Of a stretch of 64,000 nucleotides of DNA, positions 28,350 to 39,839 are shown one piece after another (position 1 is the stretch's first letter; every line of letters begins with the position of its first letter). The position numbers and the translations under genes were made by a program. The DNA lies in the NCBI GenBank assembly GCA_022414725.1, contig CM039465.1, forward strand, positions 43,550,560 to 43,614,559, in the 5' to 3' direction. This DNA is from Microglena sp. YARC. Lineage: Eukaryota > Chlorophyta > Chlorophyceae > Chlamydomonadales > Chlamydomonadaceae. The notes beneath the pieces were generated by a model that searched no databases, was not told the DNA's origin, and saw only the letters and a list, made by a program, of their open reading frames with translations.

Positions 28350-29570
28350 CGTTGCAACAAAGGCATTGAGAGAAGATTGCAACTGCTGGCGGAGAGGCGC
28401 TGGTGGTGATGCAAAGTTAGCCTGGAAGATGAACTTGGAAGCCAAGCATTGTGTAGCAACATGCGCCCGTCCAAAAACATTGAGATTGCGTGAGAGCCAT
28501 GGAGCTGCTGCACGTGAGATGCAATGGGGCATGTGCTGGTAGGCTGCAGCCTTGCAAAGGGCAGTGTCTGCACCGAACGGCACGCCCAGCAATCTGTGAG
28601 GTGTGTCTGGGGGATGGAGATGGTAGCCCATCAAGTGATTTTTTTTTTTTTTTTTTTTTTTTACAAAGGGGGGAACCAGGAAAAGGCGCAACTGATAAAA
28701 CCTAGCCCTTTGTGACCAAGGAGGAAAGACCATGGGTGATGGGTGCCAAGGGCGGGGTCCAGATCTGCAGGGAGGGGTATATCTGGGGGAAGTTCAAGAA
28801 GCAGAAGACGGGTCTTGGGAACAGGCTGGGCGGGTAAGCCAGCCGAATTGGCTACGACATATGTCTCCTTGATGATAGGCCCATCTGTGGCTGGGTTGAG
28901 GATAAAGTGCTTGCCATCGTCAGCAAACGATAGGGTGGCAGGGGCCAACTCTCTCCTGAGGGAAGACGGAGGGATTGCAGAGTTCCACAAGATCTCAGTT
29001 GGTTATTGTAGGTGATGAAGGGCTCAAAGATGATGACCCATTGATTACAGCTCAAGGCCCCACCCTGAGGGAAGCCGGAAGTGTTGGGGAAGGAGGTAGT
29101 GAAGAAACCGTTGAGACGCACTCGCGTAGAGCTGCCATTCGTGAGGATATCGCACCAGCGCGTGATGCCTGCACTATTGAATCCCATGGCTGACATTGTC
29201 TTTAGGAGCCATCCCCTGTTGACAGAATCATAAGCTTTAGTGAGGTCAGAATGCAGCAACCAGCCTGGTAAGCCAAGCTCTTTCAAGCGCGAAGCCAAGC
29301 CTAGGTGATAATAACGGATGTTGTCACTGATGTCTCTACCATGGAGGAAAGCTGATTGAGTGACGTCAACGAGGTATTCCAGGGGGCGTTGCAGCCGGTG
29401 ATCCATGATCAAAAGGATCAGCTTAAGGTCGCAATTGAGAAGGGTGATAGGAGGGTAACCTGCGAGGGATTCTTGGGGCTGACCAGTCTTGTGGAGAAGG
29501 CAGATGGTTCCCTGAAGGAGGGGTGCTAGGGGGGCGGTGTTAACTTAATCCTGGAAGGCAGAGTTAAAAA

Positions 29571-29573
<3 letters not shown>
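28350..29573 (-). pseudogene. LINE RT segment, minus strand
   Basis: Covers TAA-containing FQD-stop-VNTAPL (29548 area), TQSAFLHGRDISDNIRYY, LHSDLTKAYDSVNRGWLL, GFPQGGALSCNQWV and, after a frameshift, LSFADDGKHFILNP. Nearly identical to 22570-23935 without the two nested tails there. It has its own nested tail at 28639-28733 flanked by GTGAT. The upstream end is interrupted at 29573 by another LINE. Confidence 0.88.
28639..28733 (-). mobile_element. Short LINE tail with 5-bp target duplication
   Basis: T-run about 28639-28662, stem ACAAAGGG/CCCTTTGT, then 25 nt. Host sequence GTGAT lies at 28635-28639 and again at 28735-28739; the empty site is at 22910-22920. Confidence 0.85.
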
Positions 29574-29606
<33 letters not shown>

Positions 29607-30525
29607 AAGGGGGGAACCAGGAAAAGGCGCAACTGATAAAAACCTAGCCCTTTGTGACCAAGGAGGAAAGACCAAAGAAAAAGACAAGAACGGCTAAGGA
29701 CAGCTAAGGGACGGACACCACCTGGGTGATGTAAGGGACAAAGGAGGACAGGAACAGAAGACAAACAAACCAGAGAGCAAGGAAGAAGCCAAAAAACAGG
29801 AAGCCCAAGAGAAGGGGCTAGGAATACTAAGAAAAAAGACCAATGAAGGGGGGGGCCAAAACATTGCAACCTCTAACCGTCACCGATCAGAAGACTGAAA
29901 GAGGAGATGCAAACTAAGGAGGACTAAAAGGAAAACTATGCGAGAAACTAAGAGAAAAAAGGGGGGAGGGGGGGGGGGGGGGGGACTAAGGAGGCAACTG
30001 AGGGGGAAACGAAGGAGGCAACTAAGGGTGGAAACTGAACTAGGGGGAAGCAAACTAAGGGAGAAACTGCAAAAACAAGCCAAAAGCAGGGAGGCAACCA
30101 GAAAAGAAGAAAGACAACTGGAAGCAAAGCGAAAACCTAAAAGACTGGTCTGGGCAGGTAAACAACAGGAATGAAGACAGAGACAGTATCAAGATCTAGA
30201 TCTTGATCTGGATCTTAGCGCAGATCTGGACCTTGATCTTGGTCCAGATCTAGCCCCTGATCTGGAACGTTGTCGTGTGCTGTGTCCAAATCTGGAACCT
30301 GATCCTGCTCTGGGGCAGGGTTTTGATCTTGGGCTTGGGCTGGATCTAGGTCAAGGTCAAGATCGGGGCCTAGAGCTGGGCTTGGGCTGGACCTAGGTCA
30401 GGGTCTAGATCAGGGTCTAGAGCTCGGGAATGGGCTGGGTCTGGGTCAGGGTCTAGAGCAAGGTCTAGATCCGGGTAATGGGCTGGATCTGGGTCAGGGT
30501 CTAGATCAAGGTCTAGAACTAGGTT
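29574..30525 (-). mobile_element. LINE 3' end, minus strand
   Basis: A 30-nt poly(T) (29574-29603), ACTAAGGG (one base off the usual arm) with CCCTTTGT, 3'UTR with 17-nt poly(G) (29968-29984), and Asp-repeat 30190-30525. At 30526 it flips directly into a plus-strand 3'UTR. Confidence 0.88.
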
Positions 30526-31066
30526 TTCGCTTTGCTTCCAGTTGTCTTTCTTCTTTTCTGGTTGCCTCCCTGCTTTTGGCTTGTTTTTGCAGTTTCTCCC
30601 TTAGTTTGCTTCCCTAGTTCAGTTTCCACCCTTAGTTGCCTCCTTAGTTTCCCCCTCTGTTGCCTCCTTAGTCCCCCCCCCCCCCCTCCCCCCTTTTTTC
30701 TCTTAGTTTCTCGCATAGTTTTCCTTTTAGTCCTCCTTAGTTTGCATCTCCTCTTTCAGTCTTCTGATCCGGTGACTGTTAGAGGTTGCAATGTTATGGC
30801 CCCCCCCTTCATTGGTCTTTTTCTTAGTATTCCTAGCCCCTTCTCTTGGGCTTCCTGTTTTTGGCTTCTTCCTTGCCTCTCTGGTTTGTTTGTCTTCTGT
30901 TCCTGTCCTCCTTTGTCCCTTACGTGGCCCAGGTGGTGTCCGTCCCTTAGCTGTCCCTTAGCCGTTCTTGTCTTTTTCTTTGGTCTTTTCTCCTTGGTCA
31001 CAAAGGGCTAGGTTTTATCAGTTGCGCCTTTTCCTGGTTCCCCCCTTTGTAAAAAAAAAAAAAAAA
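30526..31066 (+). mobile_element. LINE 3'UTR, plus strand, poly(A) 31051-31066
   Basis: Starts at GTTTTCGCTTTGCTTCC in the 3'UTR and runs through poly(C) 30673-30686, the terminal stem and a 16-nt poly(A). Together with 29574-30525 it forms a ~540-bp inverted repeat with the Asp-repeat as spacer. Confidence 0.88.
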
Positions 31067-31246
31067 GAGCAGCAGAGTTGAGCCCCAAAGAGCTGCTAGC
31101 CTTTCTCACCTTCTCCTCCAGTACTTCACCCCCCTTCTCCATGGTATGCCGCCAATGGGGAGATGCGGGTCCCATGCAAAAGCTTATTGGTGCATCGTTT
31201 AAAAAGAAAAAAAAGAAAAAAAAAGAAGAAAAAAATCGTACCTTGC
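31067..31246. other. Unassigned segment with A/G-rich tract
   Basis: About 130 bases without recognised similarity, then a Lys-codon-like AAAAAGAAAAAAAAG tract (31200-31236). It may be part of the LINE 5' region, but no domain is seen. Confidence 0.35.
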
Positions 31247-32243
31247 ACCCACTGGCCGAATATTATGCTGACCTTTCCAGGCGGCTATCTCATTCTGGCA
31301 ACTTCAACTGTGGAGTGGGGACAGCGATAGATCCTCATTCCCCCTATCCTCTGCTCCTCCCCCTCTCCCCTCTTCACACCGCCGCCTTAAATTCTTCAAC
31401 GTACCCTCCACATGCGCACGCATTGGCCTTCCTGAGGCATCCTTTCAGCGGCCGGCTACAAAGACAATTCCTGCCCACCTTTCCAACTTCCCCCTTCTCC
31501 CGTCCCGGGGGCAGTCATTATCCCCCGCTACAGTCTTGGCGTGAATGCCAACGCTGCCGTCTTCATCGTGGATATCATCCCACCCCCAGAAGACCCCTTC
31601 CTCCACCGCCTGCCACCCTTTCTCCCTCCCTCTCCCTCCCTGGTAGACCCCCCTTCAGCACCTTCTTGGATCAAGATCCTCTCTCTTTCCCCCTCCCCTC
31701 CATTCTGCTCGTTCCACCTCTCCACCACATCCCCTCTCACTTCTTTCCAGGGCCCTTCTGCTTCTACAATCCCCTTTACTTTCCCTCCTCCTCCTCCTCC
31801 TTCCCCCTCCCCTTCCCTTCCCTTCTTCCAACATGGAACCCATCGGGCCCCGACCTATGGTACCCTCCTCATTCTCTCCATTTCCCCTGTCCCTCCCACC
31901 GTCCAGTCCACAGCACTCTCACCCCACCCTCCTTCTCAACATGGTCCACAGACACCATCCCCCTCTCCCAACAGCCTCTACATGTTTCCCTCTACTGAGG
32001 CACTCTCCATTGCCGGTTCCTCAGAGCTCGCCCAGGTTACAATCTTTTTCAAGCCTTCTCCTTGTCGGAGACACCACACAGACCCAGTGACTTCAAGCAG
32101 CCCATCGACAGCACCGCCAACACTGAGCCAGGAACTTCACCCGCACCCCTTCTCCAGATGAAGCACAAGTTTCATACTCCACTTCAGATCCACAGGCAGC
32201 TCATCCACATCACCTGGGTGCAGAATTAGATCTAGCCGCAGCT
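31247..32243 (+). pseudogene. Pro/Ser-rich LINE 5' region (ORF1-like)
   Basis: C-rich sequence with open frames of up to 306 and 206 codons. One passage (LGVNANAAVFIVDIIPPPED) looks globular; the rest is Pro/Ser/Leu-rich. 31390-31450 matches the reverse of 26905-26965 in the LINE, and 32030-32240 matches the reverse of about 6210-6430, so this belongs to the LINE or a close relative. Frame changes prevent naming one protein. Function unknown; an ORF1-type RNA-binding protein is possible. Confidence 0.4.
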
Positions 32244-32420
32244 ACACTCCACTTCCTCCTTCGAGCCCCACTTCCTCCTTCCGAGCCCACTTCCTCCTTC
32301 CGAGCAACCCACTTCCTCCTTCGAGCCCAACCCACTTCCTCCTTCCGAGCCCCACCCCTTCCTCCTTCCGAGCCCCACTTCCTCCTTCCGAGCCCCACCC
32401 ACTTCCTCCTTCTTCTCAGA
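32244..32420. repeat. About 20-bp minisatellite CACTTCCTCCTTCCGAGCCC
   Basis: About seven imperfect units with variable spacers (CCA, AAC). The unit is a segment of the 423-bp monomer (reverse of GGGCTCGGAAGAAGG ... GAAGTGG), so this is a local expansion inside the first monomer. Confidence 0.85.
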
Positions 32421-33430
32421 ATCCTCCATCTCCTCCCTCTCATCCCTGCTCCTTCATGTCAGCTGCTGAGATACCTAGTAGACGAAGCTTTGAGGCGACA
32501 ATTGGAGCTGGAGGTCCTTTTTTCGCCCTAGCAATGTCTGCTCTCCGGCCGCCTTATAACTTTGCTGCGAAGCTGCTTCGGCCAATTCGGCCGGAGCGAC
32601 TGCAATTCCGCGGCTATGGGAGCTGCTCAGTGCCCCATTTGAGTGTTACAGACGCTCATGCGGTCTAATCCGCTACTCTGCCCCCTCCAGAGGTCAGCAT
32701 AAGAGGTCAGCCTACTGGAGGGGGGGCAGGCTATTCTCTTTCAAGTTAATTTGGGACCACCCGACCCCCATCCTTAGTACTTCAGAAGCAGCTCTCTCTG
32801 ATTCCCTTCTTCGAGCCCCACCCACTTCCTCCTTCCTCTCAGAATCCTCCATCTCCTCCCTCTCTCCTGCTCCTTCATGTCAGCTGCTGAGATTACCTAG
32901 TAGACGAAGCTTTAGTGCGACAATTGGAGCTGGAGGTTCATTTTTTCGCCGAGCAATGTCTGCTCTCCGGCCGCCTTATAACTTTGCTGCGAAAGCTGCT
33001 TCGGCCAATTCGGCTGGAGCGACTGCAATTTCGCGGCTATGGGAGCTGCTCAGTGCCCCATTTTGAGTGTTACAGACGCTCATGCGGTCTAATCCGCTAC
33101 TCTGCCCCCTCCAGAGGTCAGCATAAGAGGTCAGCCTACTGGAGGGGGGCAGGCTATTCTCTTAAAAGTTTAATTTGGACCACCCGATCATGGGGTGTTT
33201 GCACCCCATCCTTAGTACTTCAGAAGCAGCTCTCTCACTGATTCCCTTCTTCCGAGCCACACGACCAACAATCACTTCTCTCCTTTCCTCTCAGAATCCT
33301 CCATCTCCTGCCTCTCATCCGACCTGCTCCTTCATGTCAGCTGCTAAGATACCTATGTAGACGAAGCTTTGAGGCGACAATTGGAGCTGAGGTTTCATTT
33401 TTTCGCCCTAGACAATGTCTGCTCTCGTCC
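32421..33430 (+). repeat. SAT423 tandem monomers, plus strand (about 2.4)
   Basis: Units start at ATGTCAGCTGCTGAG (32456, about 32877 and 33334). The first is close to the consensus and has a 70-codon frame MSAAEIPSRRSFEATIG to VTDAHAV; the next two carry many single-base indels. The last unit runs into the RA element at about 33430, showing the order monomers then RA. Confidence 0.88.
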
Positions 33431-34875
33431 TGCTCTCCGGTTTTTTAGTGTTTTTGGCCTTAGACAGGTGTTGTGCTGTTGAGACTCATTCCTCTTCTTT
33501 AATCCTCAGTCAGCAGGTTCCTTTTGAAGGTCTGCATTGGTCAAGCATCTTCTGTTCTCTAATCAGAGACTTGCCGATCCTGGAGTGTGACATTGTTGTG
33601 GAAACCATAGCGATACAGTTTGTCTTAGCATTTGCTGCCCTAGAGGCTGGATAGTAGTTTTTGGGGGTGGACTGCTGCTCCTGCAGGATTCCTGAAGAAT
33701 GTTTTTGTTGCTTTTTCCCGCACCGCGTGGACGCTGTTTTTATCAGTAGCATCCTGCTTTGGTCTTCTACAGAGCTCCTTACAGAGCTTGCTGGTCTGCA
33801 TTGGAGAAGAAGTGGCATGCTACTTGACAGCTGAGCTGGCACGCCGGTCTGGAATATCACTGATGGAGTGATGCCCTGATGCACTGGACTGTTATAGGAG
33901 TGATTGCCTCTTTCCTGTAAACTGTACCGTGTTGTACTCTTGCGTCTGCAGGTTGTTTCAGGAGGCATTACTTAGGAGTTACACTAGTTTTTTTTGTGAT
34001 TACCCGAGATGATTTGTTTTAAAACCGCGCTACCTTTGAAGCGTAGACATGCGCGTTTGGTTTGTCTTTGCAGAGCTTGCTGATTCTTGCATCGGCGACC
34101 TAGTGGCTTGATACTAGGCTGCTGATAGACTGCGCTGAAATGCTAATGGAGTGATGGCCCTGATGCACAGGCTAACCCGGTTTATTTGCTAGCTGCTGTT
34201 AGTGCGCCTTTAAGGTTTTCTTTCTGGTCAGCTGAACTGGATCTTGTGGGGTTCTACCCTTCACCGTCCAGGACGTTTCTACAGGAGTTTGATTTGCTTC
34301 TTTAGATTTTTTTTAGTTACCTTGTTAGTGTTAGCTTTGGCCCTGTCCTGTTTTTTGTTGCATGCCGCGCTCCTGGTCGTCTTTTGCAGAGCTTGCCTGA
34401 TCTGCATGGGTGACCTAGCGACATGTTACTAGGCTGCTGAGAGTCTGTGCTGGTTTGCTAAAGGAGTGATGCCCTGATGCACTGGCCTGTTACAGGAGTG
34501 ATGCCCCTGCAGTGTTTTAATCTAAGGTCAGCAAGAACTTCGGGTGCATGCCCTTTCCTTCTTTTTCTGTGTTGCTGTTGGAGGTTACCAGTGGTGCTTT
34601 ATTGGTTGGGGAGGAACAGTGTTGCTTGGAGGTGGGGTGGTGCTCGGAAGGCCTTTGTCTTTGTCCCCCTAGTAATTAGTTTTGTCCCTCGTTCTTTTGT
34701 CTCCTAGTCTTTTCGTCTTTTGTCTTGGATCTTTTTGTCTTAGCGGACCTTTTGGATCCTATGTCTTCTAGTCTTCTTCTTTGGTTTTCTTCCTCGGTTC
34801 ACATAGGCGCTAGGTTTTATCAGATGTCCTTTCCTGGTTCCTCCCGTTGACATGCAAAAAACACACACAAAAAAA
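33431..34875 (+). mobile_element. RA retroposon, essentially full length, plus strand
   Basis: From GTTTTTTAGTGTTTTTGGCC after the last monomer to GGTTCCTCCCGTTGACATGC plus a degenerate A-rich tail. It contains two or more internal repeats of the type CAGCAAGCTCTGCAAAG (in reverse) with TGATGCCCTGATGCAC. No ORF above about 80 codons and no protein domain, so a non-autonomous retroposon. The 3' ~60 bases resemble the LINE end. This copy's terminal stem is disrupted by indels. Confidence 0.82.
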
Positions 34876-37821
34876 TCCTTGAGCATAACTTTTGGGGTAT
34901 TCATCTTCCTTCTACTGTTTCCACCACATTTCCCGTTCCCCTCACCCCCGCCAGTCCACATATCAAGCTGGAAACCACCTTCAACAACACCCTCCTTTTC
35001 CGTCCATCGTCCATGCCCTTTTCTCCTGCTGAACATTCGATTTCGTAAAGAATTATCGCTCCGCCCATGCAGTCCCCCAATCCATCTACTGGACAACCAC
35101 CTTCAACAACACCCGCTCCTTTTCCGCGTCAGAGCCATCATAATCACCTCATGAGACAACCAAGTGCTCTCCTCCCAGCACTCTCGTTCGGCACCGTCTC
35201 AACGACATCCGCTCAGTCTCATCAACAACGAGCTCACCTCCCTCGCCCGTTTCGCTGGCTGTCAAGACCTTGACTTCATCCTCTCCTCTCTGCCAGACCC
35301 TGGCGGGATGCTGTCCTCCTTCCTGAACTTCTTCACCTCCCAAATGGAAGCTGCTTTCCCGCTGTGGCCCTGGCTGGTCCCCCTTGCCAGAAGGGGCCAG
35401 ATCCCCTCACTGGATAGAGGTACCGTCATTTGGGAGCTGGCCCCAGTCTGGACCGGTTACCTCTCAGCCTTCTCTGCCCTTCCCCCCAAGGAACACACCC
35501 CAAGCTGCGCTCATCACCCTAAACGCAAAGAAACCTCGAGAAGCATGTGACGGGGCAACTTGAAGGAGCAGCTGATCCAGCAAGGCCTCCCCCCACCCCA
35601 CCAGAGCAAGAGCTCTTGAACCTATGGGACTGGTTGGTCTTTTGGAGGACCTCCAAGCTGGACCAACAACTATGGGTCTCACCTCCAGATGATACTGGGT
35701 GAACCTTCTGAATTCTTCTGTGCGCCAAGCACGGCAGGCCCTTCCTTCACCAACAGTATCATTTGCATACAAAGCCCCCAGTTCCCACCATTTTGTCGCC
35801 AAGGTTATACGTCCCCCACCCCTAGAACGTGCTGCTTGGCCCGGCGTGGAGCATTCTACCCCCCTCCACCTTGGACCACCTCACCCTGCACTAACCTGTA
35901 CCCTGCGCGAGGCTCCTGGTCTTGCATCCGAATGGATTTGCTCTCAGCAACAGAGAATGAGGAGCGCTCGTGTCACCTTTTCCAGTCACCCTCCCTGAAG
36001 AACCTTCCACACAAACGCTTGGTGACTCCAACGTGTCCGCCCTCCCGTCCAGCCCAGCGAGAGAACTGCCAAAGCACGAAGACGAACCTCAAGTTCTCCG
36101 TCCTCTCTAACCGTGCAGGCGGTTTTTGCGGTGTGGTACGCCTCGCTGACAAGACTCTCCACCGTCCTATTGTGTATACCACACTTGGCGCGGACTTGCT
36201 TCATGTGCACCCTGTGTGCTGCAATGCGTTCCTTGCTCATGTACCAGTCCTGAGGACGCTTCACAACGGTCAACCAAGACGACCCCCCCTCCATAGTCTG
36301 CTCCTAGCCCTGACTGCTTGCAGCTGCACACTACTTGACACAATGTCTCACCTTTCTTGGAATGCCTCTTGATTCCTGCCCCCTGTCACTAGACTCGGCT
36401 CCTTTCACTTGGGAGACCCTCACCGTGTGGCAGCGCCTTCCTCGTTGCCCTTCTTCCTCCTCGGTGCGACACCTCACCCTTTGCCCGGGACACTCCCCCT
36501 ACCTCCCTCTACCCTAAGGTTGTGTCCTTCCTGCGTATACCACCTGGGCCGATAAGGGCTCAGGTCCGTTTTCGTCTCGGAGCTGACAGACTGGACCATT
36601 CTGAGCCCCATCACCAACAAGGCTATCTGCCTTGCCTTGGCCACTTCACCAAGCCATCGCCGGGACTGGTATGCGCACCCAGACAGATTTCGACACCTTT
36701 GATAATCGGCGCCTTCTGTCAAATTGGTGGCGTGGGCTAGATTGCTCTCTCACAGTGGCTTCCTTTGCAAGTTATGGGCCACCCCCCCGATCTTTAATTG
36801 CAACATATTGGGGTCACTCCCTGGGTTTACGCGGCGACCTTGATACCCCGCACCATGGAAATTGACAATCCCATGTCCAGCGCTCCCTACAATCCCAGAC
36901 CCCAATCCCAGACCCAGCCCAAGCCCTATTCTAGCCCTTGATCTATATCCGGCCCCAGTCCAGCCCATTCCCGATCTAGACCTTGCCTAGACCCTGACCC
37001 AGACCCCAGCCCATTCGCCGAGCCTCTAGACCCTGTTCTAGCCCTGAACCTAGTTCCACCCATGAGCCCCAGCTCTAGGCCCCTCTTGACCTAACCTATT
37101 CAGCCCAAGCCCAAGATTCAGACCCTGCTCCCACAGGCAGGATCAAGACCAGATTTGGCTACAGTCATCTCGACAACGTTCCAATCTGGGCTAGATCTGG
37201 GACCAGAGATTCAATGTTACAGATGCGATAATGATCGCAGATCAAGATGTAGATCGTGTGATACTGTCTCTGTTCTTCATTCCTTGTTGTTTACTGCCCA
37301 GTACCATGGCTTTTAGCGTTTTCCTTTGCTTCCAGTATGTCTTTTCTTCTTTTTGGTTTGCCCTCCTGCTTTTGGCTTGGTTTTTCAGTTTCTCTTAGTT
37401 GCGTTCCCCTTAGTCAGTTTCCACCCTTAGTTGCCTCCTTAGTTTCCTCTCAGTGCGCTCCTTAGTCCCCCCCCCCCCCGCCCCCGCGCCCCACCACCCC
37501 GCCCCTCCCCCCTCCACCATTTTTTTCTTAGTTTTATGCATAGTTTTCCTTTTTAGTGCCTCCTTTAGTTCTTGTCATCTCTCGTTTCAGTCCTTTGATC
37601 CTGTGGTTTAGAAGGTCTTCAATGTTTTGGGCCCCCCTTCATATGGTCTTTGTTTTCTTAGTATCCTAGCCCCTTTCTCTTGGGCTTCTCTGTTTTGCTT
37701 CGTTCTCTTGTGCCTCTCTGGTTTGTTGTCTTCTTGTCCTCATCCTCCTTTGTCCTTACGGTCTTCTTTCAGCCCCAGGTGTGTCCGTTGCCCTTGCTGG
37801 TCGCTAAGCCATCTCTTCCGG
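34876..37821 (+). mobile_element. LINE, plus strand, with dense single-base indels, ends at gap
   Basis: 34876-34970 matches the start of the RT region, then a jump to post-RT sequence and onward through the zinc-finger region, Asp-repeat and 3'UTR of 24486-26914. Single-base insertions and deletions occur every ~15-40 bases with few substitutions, so all frames are broken. The pattern increases towards the N run and looks like uncorrected long-read error rather than natural decay. Confidence 0.8.
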
Positions 37822-38821
37822 NNNNNNNNNNNNNNNNNNNNNNNNNNNNNNNNNNNNNNNNNNNNNNNNNNNNNNNNNNNNNNNNNNNNNNNNNNNNNNN
37901 NNNNNNNNNNNNNNNNNNNNNNNNNNNNNNNNNNNNNNNNNNNNNNNNNNNNNNNNNNNNNNNNNNNNNNNNNNNNNNNNNNNNNNNNNNNNNNNNNNNN
38001 NNNNNNNNNNNNNNNNNNNNNNNNNNNNNNNNNNNNNNNNNNNNNNNNNNNNNNNNNNNNNNNNNNNNNNNNNNNNNNNNNNNNNNNNNNNNNNNNNNNN
38101 NNNNNNNNNNNNNNNNNNNNNNNNNNNNNNNNNNNNNNNNNNNNNNNNNNNNNNNNNNNNNNNNNNNNNNNNNNNNNNNNNNNNNNNNNNNNNNNNNNNN
38201 NNNNNNNNNNNNNNNNNNNNNNNNNNNNNNNNNNNNNNNNNNNNNNNNNNNNNNNNNNNNNNNNNNNNNNNNNNNNNNNNNNNNNNNNNNNNNNNNNNNN
38301 NNNNNNNNNNNNNNNNNNNNNNNNNNNNNNNNNNNNNNNNNNNNNNNNNNNNNNNNNNNNNNNNNNNNNNNNNNNNNNNNNNNNNNNNNNNNNNNNNNNN
38401 NNNNNNNNNNNNNNNNNNNNNNNNNNNNNNNNNNNNNNNNNNNNNNNNNNNNNNNNNNNNNNNNNNNNNNNNNNNNNNNNNNNNNNNNNNNNNNNNNNNN
38501 NNNNNNNNNNNNNNNNNNNNNNNNNNNNNNNNNNNNNNNNNNNNNNNNNNNNNNNNNNNNNNNNNNNNNNNNNNNNNNNNNNNNNNNNNNNNNNNNNNNN
38601 NNNNNNNNNNNNNNNNNNNNNNNNNNNNNNNNNNNNNNNNNNNNNNNNNNNNNNNNNNNNNNNNNNNNNNNNNNNNNNNNNNNNNNNNNNNNNNNNNNNN
38701 NNNNNNNNNNNNNNNNNNNNNNNNNNNNNNNNNNNNNNNNNNNNNNNNNNNNNNNNNNNNNNNNNNNNNNNNNNNNNNNNNNNNNNNNNNNNNNNNNNNN
38801 NNNNNNNNNNNNNNNNNNNNN
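37822..38821. other. Assembly gap, 1000 N
   Basis: Exactly 1000 N, a conventional placeholder of unknown true size. Any ORF across it is an artefact. Confidence 1.
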
Positions 38822-39060
38822 AAGAGAGAGATAATTCTCCCTCCTCTGTCCCCCGAGGCCCCGCACCTTAATCTTGACAGTGATGCCCATGTTTGAGTCT
38901 GCAGCATGAGATGAGGTCATGCAGGGCTGCTGATGCCTGGTCCTTGGTCTTCAGCATGATGACAAAGCTGTCTTGGAGTGGTCCTCCAACACACCCAGGA
39001 GTACTTGCTCTTGCCCTAGAGAGGCAGGTGTGATAGGACACATAGGTCCAACATGAAGCA
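38822..39060 (-). pseudogene. Copia integrase core start, frameshifted
   Basis: Minus-strand frames give LHVGPM/HVDLCV, then SLGQEQVLLGVLEDHSKTA and MLKTKDQASAALHDLI in different frames, matching the copia integrase pattern LHxDxxGP ... SxxGxxYxLxxxDDxSR ... KxKxxA. The rest of the domain lies in the gap. Indels break the frame at least twice. Confidence 0.6.
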
Positions 39061-39156
39061 TCGCCTTCACAGGTGCTGACTTACTGGCAGGAAAAGGATT
39101 GCGGGTCTGGTTTGACAGCACGCACGCCCGCAGGTATCCTTGAAGTCTTGAATGCC

Positions 39157-39696
39157 TCAGCTTCTACCTTCATGCCTGTTAAATCTCATCTGCTTGTGCC
39201 TGCAGAGTTGGCCAAGTTTGTCATCCCTAGAGACCAAACCTGGCATGCAAGGCTCCGGCGTCTCAACGGCAGCACACACAGGGACCCGTCTGTAAAAAGA
39301 GGAGGCAACTGGCATGTCTGCCTCGGGCACCATCCCCTCCACCTCTTCAACGGCCGTTGATGCAACCGCTTCGATGCGCACATCATCTTGACAAAGATTC
39401 AACGTGTGTCGTCGCCGTATTCTATCTGAGCTCCGTTCCCGCATAACGCTTGAGAGGGAGATCAGATTTCTGGCAGATTGCAGGGACATATGGGACATTC
39501 TGCAGCTGAAACATACTCCTCCATTTACAGATTCCAGAAGACGTCGCCAGTGGTAGCTGCTGCCCGATGTCCCACTCCGGTCAGCAACCTGAATTGGGCG
39601 TGGTGTATCCAGGGTGTCCTGATGTTCACAAGCAGATCGCGGTCCCCCGTGATGTTGTGGGAAGCCTGAGTCCAGCAATCCGAGGCACTTAACCAA
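39157..39696 (-). pseudogene. Copia protease and pre-integrase region
   Basis: Minus frame with LGLLDSGFPQH (retropepsin-like DSG; family usually DSGAS/T), then in an alternate frame HITGDRDLLVNI, and back to VSCRMSHMSLQSARNLISLSSVM, the LxxVxYxPxxxxNLIS block after the protease. Compared with the 52.7-kb copia the order is the same. Frameshifts within about 30 codons of the active site make it non-functional as read. Confidence 0.65.
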
Positions 39697-39839
39697 TCAA
39701 AGGGGGCAAGTCCTCATCAGTGAGTGCAGCAGTGCCACCCGAAGCAGGTGAAGGCAGTGGCGACTTGTGGCGTTGTTACCCGGCTGGGTCTTGGAGTATA
39801 CTGTTCCGCGAAGGCTTTGTCAGATTTCTTCTTGCGACT

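Noticed and set aside
32244..32420. Separate minisatellite family
   Set aside because: Unit is contained in the 423-bp monomer, so it is a local expansion.
37627..38920. Open frames of up to 414 codons across the N run, both strands
   Set aside because: They exist only because N is translated as X; no coding evidence.
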